Below, one piece after another: positions 38,454 to 48,052 of a stretch of DNA of 56,190 nucleotides. The position numbers and the translations under genes were made by a program. Below the pieces are notes generated by a model. That model worked only from the letters and a program-made list of their open reading frames with translations, was not told the DNA's origin and ran no database searches. Origin of the DNA: Candidatus Avacidaminococcus intestinavium (GTDB taxonomy: Bacteria; Bacillota; Negativicutes; Acidaminococcales; Acidaminococcaceae); NCBI GenBank assembly GCA_018714505.1, contig DVNI01000021.1, positions 1 to 56,190 on the forward strand, given 5' to 3'. Position 1 is the first letter of the stretch, and every line of letters begins with the position of its first letter.

Positions 38454-40967
38454 TTACTGAATAGAAATTACTTTATAATCTTGTGCTTCCACTGTGTTTT
38501 TTAACACTTCGTCACTTAGCGCGCTCTTTAGCTTAACTATGGCTGTGCCAGCTTCATGGCTCACTACGGCTTCTATTACTTCCGGTAATGCTTCTAAACT
38601 TTTTTTTACTCGTCCTTCACAATGACCACACATCATGCCTTCAATTTTTAATGTTTTTTCCATCAACTTTACCTCTGCTTTCTTTGTACTTTTAATTTTT
38701 TTATCGTGTTTAGCTTCATGAATATCTAACCAGTTAAGACGCAAAGCATTCGTCACCACACAAAAACTGGAAAGGCTCATTGCCGCAGCGCCAAACATTG
38801 GATTCAACTGCCAGCCAAATAAAGGTATCCAAACTCCTGCAGCAAGTGGGATGCCAATAATATTATAAATAAATGCCCAGAATAGATTTTCATGAATATT
38901 TTTCAAAGTTGCTCTGCTGAGTCTAATTGCTGCCGGTACATCACTTAGCCGGCTTTTCATCAATACCACGTCAGCAGCATCAATTGCAATATCCGTACCA
39001 GCACCAATGGCGATTCCAATATCGGCTCTAGTTAGAGCCGGTGCGTCATTAATACCGTCTCCCACCATTACAACCTTGCCCTGTTGCTGCAACTGCTGTA
39101 TAACACTCGCTTTACCATCTGGTAAGACACCTGCAATTACTTCATCAACGCCAGCCTCTCGACCAATAGCTCTCGCTGTTTTTTCATTATCACCCGTTAA
39201 CATCACGACTCGTAAACCCATATGTTGGAGTTCTTGAACGGCTTGCGGGCTATCTTCCTTAATTACATCAGCTACTGCAATAATCCCAATCAACTTGCCA
39301 TCAGCAGCAAAAAACAAAGGTGTTTTTCCTACTTCCGCTAATTTTTCTGCTGCCGTTTGTAAGTCTGACGGAACATTAGCGTGCGTCGTAATGAATTTTA
39401 AGTTACCACCAACAAGCTCGACCCCTTGCCAACGAGCAGACAATCCATTTCCCGGTAAAGCAAAAAAGTCACTGACATCGCCTGCCGTAAGCTTTTTTTC
39501 TTCAGCATAAGCTAAAACGGCTTTTGCTAAAGGGTGTTCGCTTTTTTGTTCCAAAGCTAAAGCCGCTGTAACTAACTCGTCTTCTGTAATACCTGCAGCG
39601 ACAATAATATCTGTTACTTTTGGTTCACCACTAGTGATAGTACCTGTTTTATCGAGCGCTACAATCTGCATTTTGCCCGTTTCTTCTAACGAGACTGCGG
39701 TTTTAAACATAATGCCATTTTTTGCGCCCATTCCATTGCCTACCATAATAGAAACCGGTGTCGCTAATCCTAGAGCACAAGGACAGCTAATAACGAGAAC
39801 AGCGATACCACGAGCTAACGCAAAACCAATACTTTCACCAACAATTAGCCAAACAATAATCGTAAGCAGTGAAATCATAATCACAACCGGTACAAAGATA
39901 CCAGAAACTTGATCCGCCACTTTAGCTATCGGCGCTTTTGTTGCCGCGGCGTCACTAACCATTTGAATAATTTGCGCCAGTGTCGTATCTTCGCCAACTC
40001 TAGTTGCTCTACATTTGATAAAACCCGACTGATTAATCGTTGCCGCCGAAACTTGATCGCCAACAACCTTATCAACGGGAATGCTCTCTCCAGTTAAAGC
40101 CGCTTCATTAACAGCACTACTACCGTCTACAATAACCCCATCTACAGGAATGTTTTGTCCTGGTCGTACTACAAAAAGATCACCAACCTGCACTTGATCA
40201 ATAGCGACTTCAGTTTCTACACCGTCTTGCAAAGTAATCGCTGTTTTTGGCGCTAACTGCAACAACCCTTTAAGCGCATCAGTCGTCTTACCTTTTGATC
40301 TAGCTTCCAGCATTTTACCCACCGTAATAAGGGTTAGAATCATTGCTGCCGTCTCAAAATAAAATTCATGCAGATAATGCATTACTGCCACTTGATCACC
40401 CAAAAGTTGCGCTTGCGTCATCGCAAATAATGCATAAGTACTGTAAACAAAAGCCGCAGCTGAACCTAGCGCTACTAACGTATCCATATTGGGCGCACCA
40501 CTAACAAAACTCTTAAAACCACTAATAAAAAATTTCTGGTTAATCACCATAATGCCCAAGGTTAATAGCAATTGCCAAAGCCCCATTGCTACATGATTGT
40601 CACTAAGTGAACTAGGCACAGGCCAGCCCCACATCACATGCCCCATCGATAAATACATCAAAAGAAGAAGCAAGCCTAATGATGACCATAACCTTTTTCG
40701 TAAAACTGGCGTTTCTGTATCTTGCAAAAGATCAGGTTCGCCACTCGTCAAACCTTGCTCTTTACCTTGTCCCTTAACCCTAGCACCATAGCCAGCATTT
40801 TCTACTGCCCGAATTATCTCTTGCTCTGCGGCTGTACCTTCTACGCTCATGGAGTTTGTCAAAAGACTAACCGAGCATGCTGTAACTCCCGGAACTTTAG
40901 CAACCGCTTTTTCCACACGTGCACTGCAAGCAGCACAAGTCATTCCCGTTACAGTATATTGTTTCAT
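38454..40967 (-). CDS. copA: Copper-translocating P1B-type ATPase with N- and C-terminal HMA domains
   Basis: GMTCAACSARVEK, SCPCALGLATP, DKTGTIT, C-terminal GMMCGHCEGRVKK. Confidence 0.92.
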   Translation of the reverse strand: MKQYTVTGMTCAACSARVEKAVAKVPGVTACSVSLLTNSMSVEGTAAEQEIIRAVENAGYGARVKGQGKEQGLTSGEPDLLQDTETPVLRKRLWSSLGLLLLLMYLSMGHVMWGWPVPSSLSDNHVAMGLWQLLLTLGIMVINQKFFISGFKSFVSGAPNMDTLVALGSAAAFVYSTYALFAMTQAQLLGDQVAVMHYLHEFYFETAAMILTLITVGKMLEARSKGKTTDALKGLLQLAPKTAITLQDGVETEVAIDQVQVGDLFVVRPGQNIPVDGVIVDGSSAVNEAALTGESIPVDKVVGDQVSAATINQSGFIKCRATRVGEDTTLAQIIQMVSDAAATKAPIAKVADQVSGIFVPVVIMISLLTIIVWLIVGESIGFALARGIAVLVISCPCALGLATPVSIMVGNGMGAKNGIMFKTAVSLEETGKMQIVALDKTGTITSGEPKVTDIIVAAGITEDELVTAALALEQKSEHPLAKAVLAYAEEKKLTAGDVSDFFALPGNGLSARWQGVELVGGNLKFITTHANVPSDLQTAAEKLAEVGKTPLFFAADGKLIGIIAVADVIKEDSPQAVQELQHMGLRVVMLTGDNEKTARAIGREAGVDEVIAGVLPDGKASVIQQLQQQGKVVMVGDGINDAPALTRADIGIAIGAGTDIAIDAADVVLMKSRLSDVPAAIRLSRATLKNIHENLFWAFIYNIIGIPLAAGVWIPLFGWQLNPMFGAAAMSLSSFCVVTNALRLNWLDIHEAKHDKKIKSTKKAEVKLMEKTLKIEGMMCGHCEGRVKKSLEALPEVIEAVVSHEAGTAIVKLKSALSDEVLKNTVEAQDYKVISIQ

Positions 40968-40976
40968 AAAAGCCTC

Positions 40977-41279
40977 CTATTTCATTAATTTTTGAATAGT
41001 AACAACCAAGTCATCAATAACCTCGTCCTTACCTTCACGAATATCCCTAACCACACAGGACTTTATATGATTGGCAAGTAGCTCTTTATTAAAACCATTG
41101 ATTGCTGCGGTTATTGCAGCTGTCTGAATAAGAATATCCGTACAGTACGCATTCTGCTCCACCATATTACGAATACCACGCACTTGACCTTCAACACGGT
41201 TCAAACGGTGAATCAATCTTTTGTATTCGTCCTCCGAGCGATCCTTTGTTCTGTGACACGGTTTTTCTATTTTTTCCAT
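40977..41279 (-). CDS. csoR: CsoR-family metal-sensing repressor
   Basis: LIHRLNRVEGQVRGIRNMVEQNAYCTDILIQTAAITAAINGFNKELLANHIKSCV. Confidence 0.88.
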   Translation of the reverse strand: MEKIEKPCHRTKDRSEDEYKRLIHRLNRVEGQVRGIRNMVEQNAYCTDILIQTAAITAAINGFNKELLANHIKSCVVRDIREGKDEVIDDLVVTIQKLMK

Positions 41280-41310
41280 ATGCAATACCCCACTTTCATA
41301 TTTTCATTAT

Positions 41311-41327
41311 ATACCCCAGTGGGGTAT
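41311..41327. promoter_or_regulatory. CsoR-type operator
   Basis: ATACCCCAGTGGGGTAT near-palindrome upstream of csoR-copA; another ATACCCC half at 41284. Confidence 0.7.
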
Positions 41328-41337
41328 GCGTCAATAG

Positions 41338-41371
41338 AAAAGTCCGATGAAATTAATCATCGGACTTTTCT
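41338..41371. terminator. Intrinsic terminator
   Basis: AAAAGTCCGATGAaattaaTCATCGGACTTTTC. Confidence 0.75.
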
Positions 41372-41418
41372 ACGTACACTTTAATATTTCTGCTTTTCAA
41401 ACTCTAATCTTTTTTTGT

Positions 41419-42102
41419 TCAAATATCATTACCATAATTATACTTATGTGGTAAAGGAATTACTTGTTTCTTCGCGTTCAATACTGCTTCGCTCTTTTGC
41501 ATCAAACCAATTAAGTTCGATGAAATTACTACTGTAATTATGGAGTACATAATTTTTGTTACAGGTATATAACTCAAGCTCAAAGCTAAAATAACAACAT
41601 CACTCAAAAGATATGTATATTGCAATTTTAGTTTTGTCTTATTAGTAATAATTAGGGCAATCGCGTCATCACCGCCACTACCGCCGCCTTCCCGTACAAT
41701 AATACCAACTCCCGCACCGACAAATAATCCTCCTAGCACAGCTGCTAGAAAAGGAAATGTCGATAAGTTTGGCAAGACTGGCGGAAACATTTCCCATATT
41801 TTATAGCAGGTAGCAAACGCTAGGCTACTATAAATAGAAAAATACAAAAATTTCTTTCCTAAATATGCAAAAGCTAAAACATAGCATGTAAAATCTAAAA
41901 TAGGTGCAATAACCGACACCGGTAAACCAAACCAATGATTAAGCAACAAATTTAAACCAAAGATCCCTCCTTCTGTAATATCAGCTTGTTGATGAATATT
42001 GTACATGCCAAAGGAAAGTACAGCCGCTCCACCTAAGAGCGCCAGCATTTTTGAACGCGGAAACATTTTTTGGATTTCTCGCCAAAAAAATATCCGTTTC
42101 AT
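41419..42102 (-). CDS. YitT/YczE-like integral membrane protein
   Basis: GGIFGLNLLLNHWFGLPVSVIAPILD, VGAGVGIIVREGGGSGGDDAIALII. Confidence 0.75.
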   Translation of the reverse strand: MKRIFFWREIQKMFPRSKMLALLGGAAVLSFGMYNIHQQADITEGGIFGLNLLLNHWFGLPVSVIAPILDFTCYVLAFAYLGKKFLYFSIYSSLAFATCYKIWEMFPPVLPNLSTFPFLAAVLGGLFVGAGVGIIVREGGGSGGDDAIALIITNKTKLKLQYTYLLSDVVILALSLSYIPVTKIMYSIITVVISSNLIGLMQKSEAVLNAKKQVIPLPHKYNYGNDI

Positions 42103-42170
42103 ATTATCATTCCTCCTTGTATTAGATTTTAAACCATGGTACTATACTAGGGTCAAGGAGGGAGTTTGAA

Positions 42171-42977
42171 ATGAAAAAGAATTTTACAATTAGTGAAATT
42201 TCCAAATTGTTTAATATCGGCATTGATTCTTTGCGCTATTACGAAGAGCTAGGTCTCTTAAAACCCAAGCGTGCCGAAAATGGTTATCGACTTTATCGAT
42301 TAAGTGATATGTATCGTCTCAATATTATTTCTGAGCTGCGTAAATTACGACTACCGCTTGAACAAATCAAAGACTATCTTGATCATCAAACATTAGCCAA
42401 TACCATGCTAATTCTCAATAATGAAAAAATCGAAATAAAGAAAGAAATAGCGAGACTCAAAAAATCTCTATCATCATTAGAAACTCAACTAACCATGCTT
42501 AAAACCTTTGAAAAAGCGGAAAGCAATATTATCAAAACTAATTATTTTACAACACGCTATTCCGTAAAATTAGAAACTGATTTTACAATAGATGATGAAT
42601 TTGATTTCTCTATTCGCTTTCTACTCAAAAAATATAACTTTAAACTCACCCAGTTTGACAATCTAAAAATCGGTGCTTGCATCTCAATTAACGATATTAA
42701 ACAAGGCGTTTTCGGTAAATACTCTAGCGTCTTTATTCTGCAAAACCAGCAAACCGAAATTTTGCATGATATCGTACCTAGTGGTAACTATGTTTGCTAT
42801 ACTTATCGCGGCAGTTATAAAAATCTAGCACTACACATTAAGCACGTCTTTGATTATGCTACGCAAAACAACTTAAAACTCGCCGATACGATCTACGAAT
42901 TCTACCTTATCGATAACCGCTATACGACTAATCCTGAGGAATTCTTAACAGAAATTCAAGTGCGAATTATCGAATAA
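42171..42977 (+). CDS. MerR-family transcriptional regulator with effector-binding domain
   Basis: FTISEISKLFNIGIDSLRYYEELGLLKPKR. Confidence 0.9.
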   Translation: MKKNFTISEISKLFNIGIDSLRYYEELGLLKPKRAENGYRLYRLSDMYRLNIISELRKLRLPLEQIKDYLDHQTLANTMLILNNEKIEIKKEIARLKKSLSSLETQLTMLKTFEKAESNIIKTNYFTTRYSVKLETDFTIDDEFDFSIRFLLKKYNFKLTQFDNLKIGACISINDIKQGVFGKYSSVFILQNQQTEILHDIVPSGNYVCYTYRGSYKNLALHIKHVFDYATQNNLKLADTIYEFYLIDNRYTTNPEEFLTEIQVRIIE

Positions 42978-42997
42978 CACCTTAACGAAAAGAAAAA

Positions 42998-43037
42998 ACC
43001 ACCGTGGCACAAACTTGTGCTCCGGTGGTTTTTTTAT
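42998..43037. terminator. Intrinsic terminator
   Basis: AAAAAACCACCGTGGCACAAACTTGTGCTCCGGTGGTTTTTTT. Confidence 0.75.
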
Positions 43038-43075
43038 ATTCATTATTATACATCTTATTAGAATGCATCATAGAT

Positions 43076-43855
43076 TTACTTTGCTTTAAACTCCGCATTT
43101 CTTTTACCAAGAAATGCCGCCATTCCCTCTTTTTGGTCCTCAGTTGCAAAACAAAGGCCAAACACCTCTGCTTCATACGCAATCGCAGAAGTTAAATCAA
43201 GTTCTATTCCCGTATTAACTGCATCTTTAGTTAAGCGAACAGCAAGTGGTGCATTTTTAGTGATTTTTGCTACCATCTTGTGCGCCGCTTCCATTAACTG
43301 CTCTGCCTCAACTACCTCATTAACGAGACCAATACGATAGGCTTCAGCGGCATCAATCATTGCTCCAGTAAAAAGCATTTCTTTAGCTCGACCTTTGCCA
43401 ACCAGACGCGGTAATCTTTGCGTGCCGCCAAATCCGGCAGTAATACCGAGTGATACTTCCGGTTGCGCAAACTTGGCATTAACCGCAGCTATACGAATAT
43501 CGCAAGCCATCGCTAGCTCACACCCACCACCTAAAGCAAAACCATTAATAGCACCAATAACCGGCAGCGGTAAATTCTCAATCTTAGCAAAAACAGCTTG
43601 GCTAAGCTGCGCCCAAGCACGGCCCTCTATCGCTGATAACGAACTCATTTCCGCGATATCGGCGCCTGCGACAAAAGATTTTTCACCAGCACCCGTAATA
43701 ATAAGCGCTTTTAATGTATCATCGGCTTTAATATCTGTAAGCACTTGTTCGATTTCGAGCATCGTTGCTTGATTTAGCGCATTTAACACCTTCGGACGAT
43801 TAATTGTTAAGATGCCAATACCATCCTCATTTACAAACGTAATATTGTTATACAT
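43076..43855 (-). CDS. Enoyl-CoA hydratase/crotonase
   Basis: SFVAGADIAEM, NGFALGGGCELAMACDIRIA; RBS AGGAGG before ATG at 43855. Confidence 0.9.
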   Translation of the reverse strand: MYNNITFVNEDGIGILTINRPKVLNALNQATMLEIEQVLTDIKADDTLKALIITGAGEKSFVAGADIAEMSSLSAIEGRAWAQLSQAVFAKIENLPLPVIGAINGFALGGGCELAMACDIRIAAVNAKFAQPEVSLGITAGFGGTQRLPRLVGKGRAKEMLFTGAMIDAAEAYRIGLVNEVVEAEQLMEAAHKMVAKITKNAPLAVRLTKDAVNTGIELDLTSAIAYEAEVFGLCFATEDQKEGMAAFLGKRNAEFKAK

Positions 43856-43865
43856 GTTATTCCTC

Positions 43866-44477
43866 CTAGAGTTTTTTGACTTTATCACCATCAACAACTA
43901 CTGCTTCACTATTATTAATTGCCACTAGCTTATGCTTATCACCATAAACTCTCTTCATTTCCTCTACTGCTTCAGCAAAAGGAAACTCCCCTTCGTGCGG
44001 CACAAAATAAAAATCTACTAAATTAAGCGCAGCATAATCAGTTAATTCCGGTCCTAATTCTTTCGGATCCATTAACTCTACATATTCTATATTAGGCGCA
44101 GTAATCATCCCACCAGCAGATTCACCAATATAAACCATGCCCTTATTAACACGCTCTACAATTAGCGGCAATAAGTTTTTCCTTTTCAGTTCTTGTAAAA
44201 GATAAAAAGTATTACCACCAGCAACATACAAATATGGTGTTTGTTCAATCTTTTCCCGGGCAATACACTCTGTTACGGCAGGAAGATCTAAGCGCTCAAC
44301 TGCAAAACCAAGCTCAGTTAGTTTCTGCTCCGCCTTCTCAATATGTTTCTTGTATTCATCAACATTCGCTGCCGTTGGAATTAGGACAATCTTCTTTTCT
44401 GATGCAGAATCAACACAAGACTGCTTAAATAAATCCGCTGTTCTTGCAAAATACGATGTTAAAAAAAGTTTTTTCAT
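43866..44477 (-). CDS. Peptidase E-like (S51 family)
   Basis: LYVAGGNTFYLLQELKRK, GMVYIGESAGGMI. Confidence 0.85.
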   Translation of the reverse strand: MKKLFLTSYFARTADLFKQSCVDSASEKKIVLIPTAANVDEYKKHIEKAEQKLTELGFAVERLDLPAVTECIAREKIEQTPYLYVAGGNTFYLLQELKRKNLLPLIVERVNKGMVYIGESAGGMITAPNIEYVELMDPKELGPELTDYAALNLVDFYFVPHEGEFPFAEAVEEMKRVYGDKHKLVAINNSEAVVVDGDKVKKL

Positions 44478-44715
44478 ATATACGCTCCCTTGAAAATACT
44501 ACATATCTTAAAGTTTACTACGCATCGCTAAATTTAATCAATCGTACCAATATTATTAATTCGCTAAACTTGTTTGCTTTCATGCCCAAAGACTTCCTTT
44601 TTATAATTCATTGTCTTTTACCTATACCAACGTCGTTTGAATTAATCGACAAGCGATAACGCATTGCCACCGTCCATTAAAATTAACAATAAATATTTTA
44701 TTAAAGACGAGTAAA
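44164..44715. repeat. Segmental duplication copy 1 (5' part of peptidase E gene + upstream DNA)
   Basis: High by-eye similarity with 46765-47226. Confidence 0.85.
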
Positions 44716-44820
44716 ATCATATATACCTAACCCAAGCCTAGGAGAGTTGCCTAACAATTACATCATAATTTCATTTATGGTTGACAATAAACAACACAAA
44801 AAACCCGTTCCTGTAATTTT

Positions 44821-45303
44821 TCATAAAAACTTTGGTGGCAACATACCAAACCCTGCCTTAGCTACAGCTTGTTCCAGTGGTTGCAATGCATTCGTAATCA
44901 AAATTTTTGAAGTACCATGGGCGAGTAATTTGCCTTTTTCATCTTTTAAAGTAGATTCAGCCAAACAAATTGTCCTGCCAATTTTCACTTGCTTGCCCTC
45001 GGCAATAATCTTCCCTTCTTTAATCCCTGCCAAGTGACTTACTTGTAGATCAATGGTAGTAAACCCTTGGCCATCCTCGATACAACAAGCAAACGCCCAG
45101 AAAGTCGCCGTGTCAAGAACAGAAGAAAACACACCTCCATGAACTGAGCCGAAAGGATTATATAGTTTGTCCGTTATCTCTGTTTCAACTTTGCAATAGC
45201 CATAATCTAACTCTATAATCTTCATCGGCAATAACCTTAAATAAGGACCAGTATTAGCGACTTTCATAATGGCCTGTGCATATTCAGGATTAATCTTTTT
45301 CAT
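44821..45303 (-). CDS. PaaI-family hotdog thioesterase
   Basis: NPFGSVHGGVFSSVLDTATFWAFACCIEDGQGFTTIDLQVSHLAG. Confidence 0.85.
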   Translation of the reverse strand: MKKINPEYAQAIMKVANTGPYLRLLPMKIIELDYGYCKVETEITDKLYNPFGSVHGGVFSSVLDTATFWAFACCIEDGQGFTTIDLQVSHLAGIKEGKIIAEGKQVKIGRTICLAESTLKDEKGKLLAHGTSKILITNALQPLEQAVAKAGFGMLPPKFL

Positions 45304-45337
45304 TGTTCATCTCACCCTCCTAAAAAAAACATTCAAT

Positions 45338-45370
45338 AATGCAAATATAATGCAAATATAATGCAAATAT
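45338..45370. repeat. 11-bp tandem repeat x3
   Basis: AATGCAAATAT x3, perfect. Confidence 0.9.
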
Positions 45371-45399
45371 ACATTAATAATTTACTTTAATTATATCAT

Positions 45400-45640
45400 A
45401 ATTCTCAATAGCCTCCTGCTGTCTCGTCTTAAATGCAAAATATGTTTACCCTAAGGCAATAACTTCCTTACGCGGATTACCATTCACCACAAGCAAATAA
45501 CAAACATAGCAGAAAAGCATAATATCTTTAATACTTTTTTCAAAAATACCAGCACTGACCATTCCCGCTTTGTTTACAAGCAGTTTTATCTTTTTCAATT
45601 ACACTATAAAAATTTCTCCATTCCGATTATTCCAGCACCT
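45400..45640 (-). pseudogene. Decayed dinD fragment (second copy)
   Basis: Similarity to 22255-22500; ALG*TYFAFKTRQQEAIENYD with stops. Confidence 0.75.
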
Positions 45641-45643
45641 TTT

Positions 45644-45880
45644 TTATTCTTCAAAATACTCAGCAAAGGATCTTTTAATTTGCACTTTAGCCCAGGCTCT
45701 AATATCGGGATCTTCATGATTCAAAAGTTCACGTAACTTATCTAAAATCAACGTAGTTTCGTCTTTTTCAGTTCTAACTAATTGGCCACCTATTAACAAC
45801 CAATCAAAGGAAACATCACAGTTATTTACAACTGCAAAGAGATACTTAAGACTAGGCTTATTGCCATATGAGGAATAAAC
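45644..45880 (-). pseudogene. Truncated xre C-terminal fragment (second copy)
   Basis: NKPSLKYLFAVVNNCDVSFDWLLIGG..LRELLNHEDPDIRAWAKVQIKRSFAEYFEE nearly identical to 22784-23010; HTH absent. Confidence 0.8.
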
Positions 45881-45884
45881 ACAC

Positions 45885-45925
45885 ATTAAACAAGGCCGTA
45901 GGAAAATTCCTACGGCCTTGTTATT
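45885..45925. terminator. Intrinsic-terminator-like hairpin
   Basis: AACAAGGCCGTAGGAAAATTCCTACGGCCTTGTTATT. Confidence 0.7.
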
Positions 45926-46007
45926 TAGTCGTGAACTTCAAAACTCATTTCCTCTTGAACTTTTTCATTGTTCCAATTAAATAATCATAATCAAAACTTT
46001 CTTCAAT

Positions 46008-46700
46008 TTAATCGAAAATTTTTATTGAGTCATACAAAAATTCTATCTTATCAACTGTTTTTTCTGTATGATAGTGCCCACAATACCATTTTTTGTAAAT
46101 TAACTTAGATTCAAGAGAACCAAGCCATTCTTCTGTAGATTTATCCACCAATTCCTGATTAACAAAAGGCAAAAACACTTCAGTCGGCTCATATTTTAAA
46201 GGTGCAGTATGTGTTAGCACCACATCAACCTGCCATGTCAATTCATCCAATTGACTCTCAACATCCGCCTTTATCTGTGCACTAGGTTGTTCATCAGCAA
46301 ACCATTGCCATCCTTTAGCCAAGCGATAAAATTTATCAATGCTGTAAGCACCACCAATAACAAAACATTGTCTATCACCTAAAAGATAATTTTGTCCATC
46401 TTTAGCAAACACTAAATTAGGATAACCTTCTTCAATATATGCCTCTCCTCCACGCCATTTTTGCAATGTATATAGACCGGTAGCAGAAGGTCGTTTCTCG
46501 TGATTACCATGAATGCAAAATAATGTAAGTGGCATTTTTTTTAGTTCATCTTTCAATTTAAGATCCCTATCGTCGCCAAAATAATTTATACCGACATCAC
46601 CTACGATAATCAAAATATCCGCCGAAGAAGTCCGTTTTTTATAGCAAAAGTTAATTATTGTTTCAAAATCGCGATGTTTATCACCCGTAATATAAATCAT
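46008..46700 (-). CDS. Metallophosphoesterase
   Basis: MIYITGDKHRDF, IIVGDVGINYFG, CIHGNHEKRP, VLTHTAP, CGHYHTE. Confidence 0.85.
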   Translation of the reverse strand: MIYITGDKHRDFETIINFCYKKRTSSADILIIVGDVGINYFGDDRDLKLKDELKKMPLTLFCIHGNHEKRPSATGLYTLQKWRGGEAYIEEGYPNLVFAKDGQNYLLGDRQCFVIGGAYSIDKFYRLAKGWQWFADEQPSAQIKADVESQLDELTWQVDVVLTHTAPLKYEPTEVFLPFVNQELVDKSTEEWLGSLESKLIYKKWYCGHYHTEKTVDKIEFLYDSIKIFD

Positions 46701-46764
46701 TTTAGTCTCCTTATGGCGATTTTTTTTACTTGCATGACAGAAGGCCTCCCTCTTGTCATGCAAG

Positions 46765-47226
46765 TAGCGGCAATAAGTTTTTCTTTTTCAGTTATTGTAA
46801 AAGGTAAAAAGTATTACCATCAGCAACATGCAAATATGGTGTTTGTTAAATCTTTTCTCTGACAATACGCTCTGTTACGGCTGGAAGGTCTAAGCGCTCA
46901 ACTGCAAGACCAACCTAATGCAGAATCAACACAAGACTGCTCAAATAAATCCGCTGTTCCTGCAAAATACGATGTAAAAAAATCATATATATGCTCCCTT
47001 GAAGATTACTATATATTTTAAAGTTAACTACGCATCACTAAACTTAATCAATCGCACTAATATTATTAATTCGCTAAACTTGTTTGCTTTCCTGCTCAAA
47101 GACTTCCTTTTTATAATTCATTGTCTTTTAACTATACCAACGTCGTTTGAATTAATTGACAAGCGATAACGCATTGCCACCATCCATTAAAATTAACAAT
47201 AAATATTTTATTAAAGACGAGTAAAA
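46765..47226. repeat. Segmental duplication copy 2 (peptidase E pseudogene, ~85-bp internal deletion)
   Basis: Matches 44164-44715; deletion after AAGCGCTCAACTGCAAGACCAA. Confidence 0.85.
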
Positions 47227-47494
47227 ACCCGCTTACTCTCCATCAGAGAAATAAACGGGTCTACTAATGATTTTTACAACACTATTTATTGTCTCTGTAG
47301 AAATGATTAAAATAATCAATTGCAACCGGCGTAAATTCAATTCTTATTGTACCATCGACACATTTGTTTGCCTTTTTTCGAACTGCTCGAAATTTTCGAG
47401 TAGTTATCGTTTGCTCTAATTATTCCATTATATAAGTTTCTTGCAAATTATATGCGTCAGTGGGGCGATTCTTCCGATTCACTTTTACAAAACA

Positions 47495-47701
47495 TTAAGG
47501 TCGACAAGCTTTGCATGGCACATATCCGGAATTAACTGCCTGTTGTCTTTTATCAAACCAAACCTTATTTCCCTCATTCATCTTTCCTACATATCGACAA
47601 GAAAAATAATGAAACTTATACAATTGCACATTACCAACATAACTTGCCGCAAAAACAGCAACCGGTATCATAATAATCAATAAGATTGATATCATAAACA
47701 A
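47495..47701 (-). CDS. Small exported protein with Ada-like Cys motif (nuclease-associated type)
   Basis: Signal/TM then YVGNVQLYKFHYFSCRYVGKMNEGNKVWFDKRQQAVNSGYVPCKACRP. Confidence 0.65.
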   Translation of the reverse strand: MFMISILLIIMIPVAVFAASYVGNVQLYKFHYFSCRYVGKMNEGNKVWFDKRQQAVNSGYVPCKACRP

Positions 47702-48052
47702 AAAACTTCTTTTTCATCCCCACTCTCTCCCTTTAATATTACTCTTTTCCCCATCTCGATTATAACATTTATATAACTGAATTATCTAATAATTCCAGCT
47801 TTTTTTCGTATATCTATTCCCTTCTTGTCAAACATAATGAGCTTACACACTAAACAAGAAAGTACTAGCATTGCAAGTAAGAGGCAATCCGATAGTGGTG
47901 TGTCGACTCTTTTATTAATATGTTTGAAGAAAAAGTAGCTATAAAATAGTGGCTATTTTCATTTCGAAGTTACCAATTTCAAATAACTATAGCAGTTGTG
48001 TTATACTTATAAATAAATAACTAACGATAATAAATATAACGGAGTGTTTAAA

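Noticed and set aside
45338-45370. CRISPR-like array
   Set aside because: Three contiguous 11-bp units without spacers; simple tandem repeat. No CRISPR array or cas gene seen anywhere in the window.
47380-47407. Imperfect palindrome AACTGCTCGAAATTTTCGAGTAGTT
   Set aside because: Intergenic with no clear promoter or gene association; too weak to assign a role.
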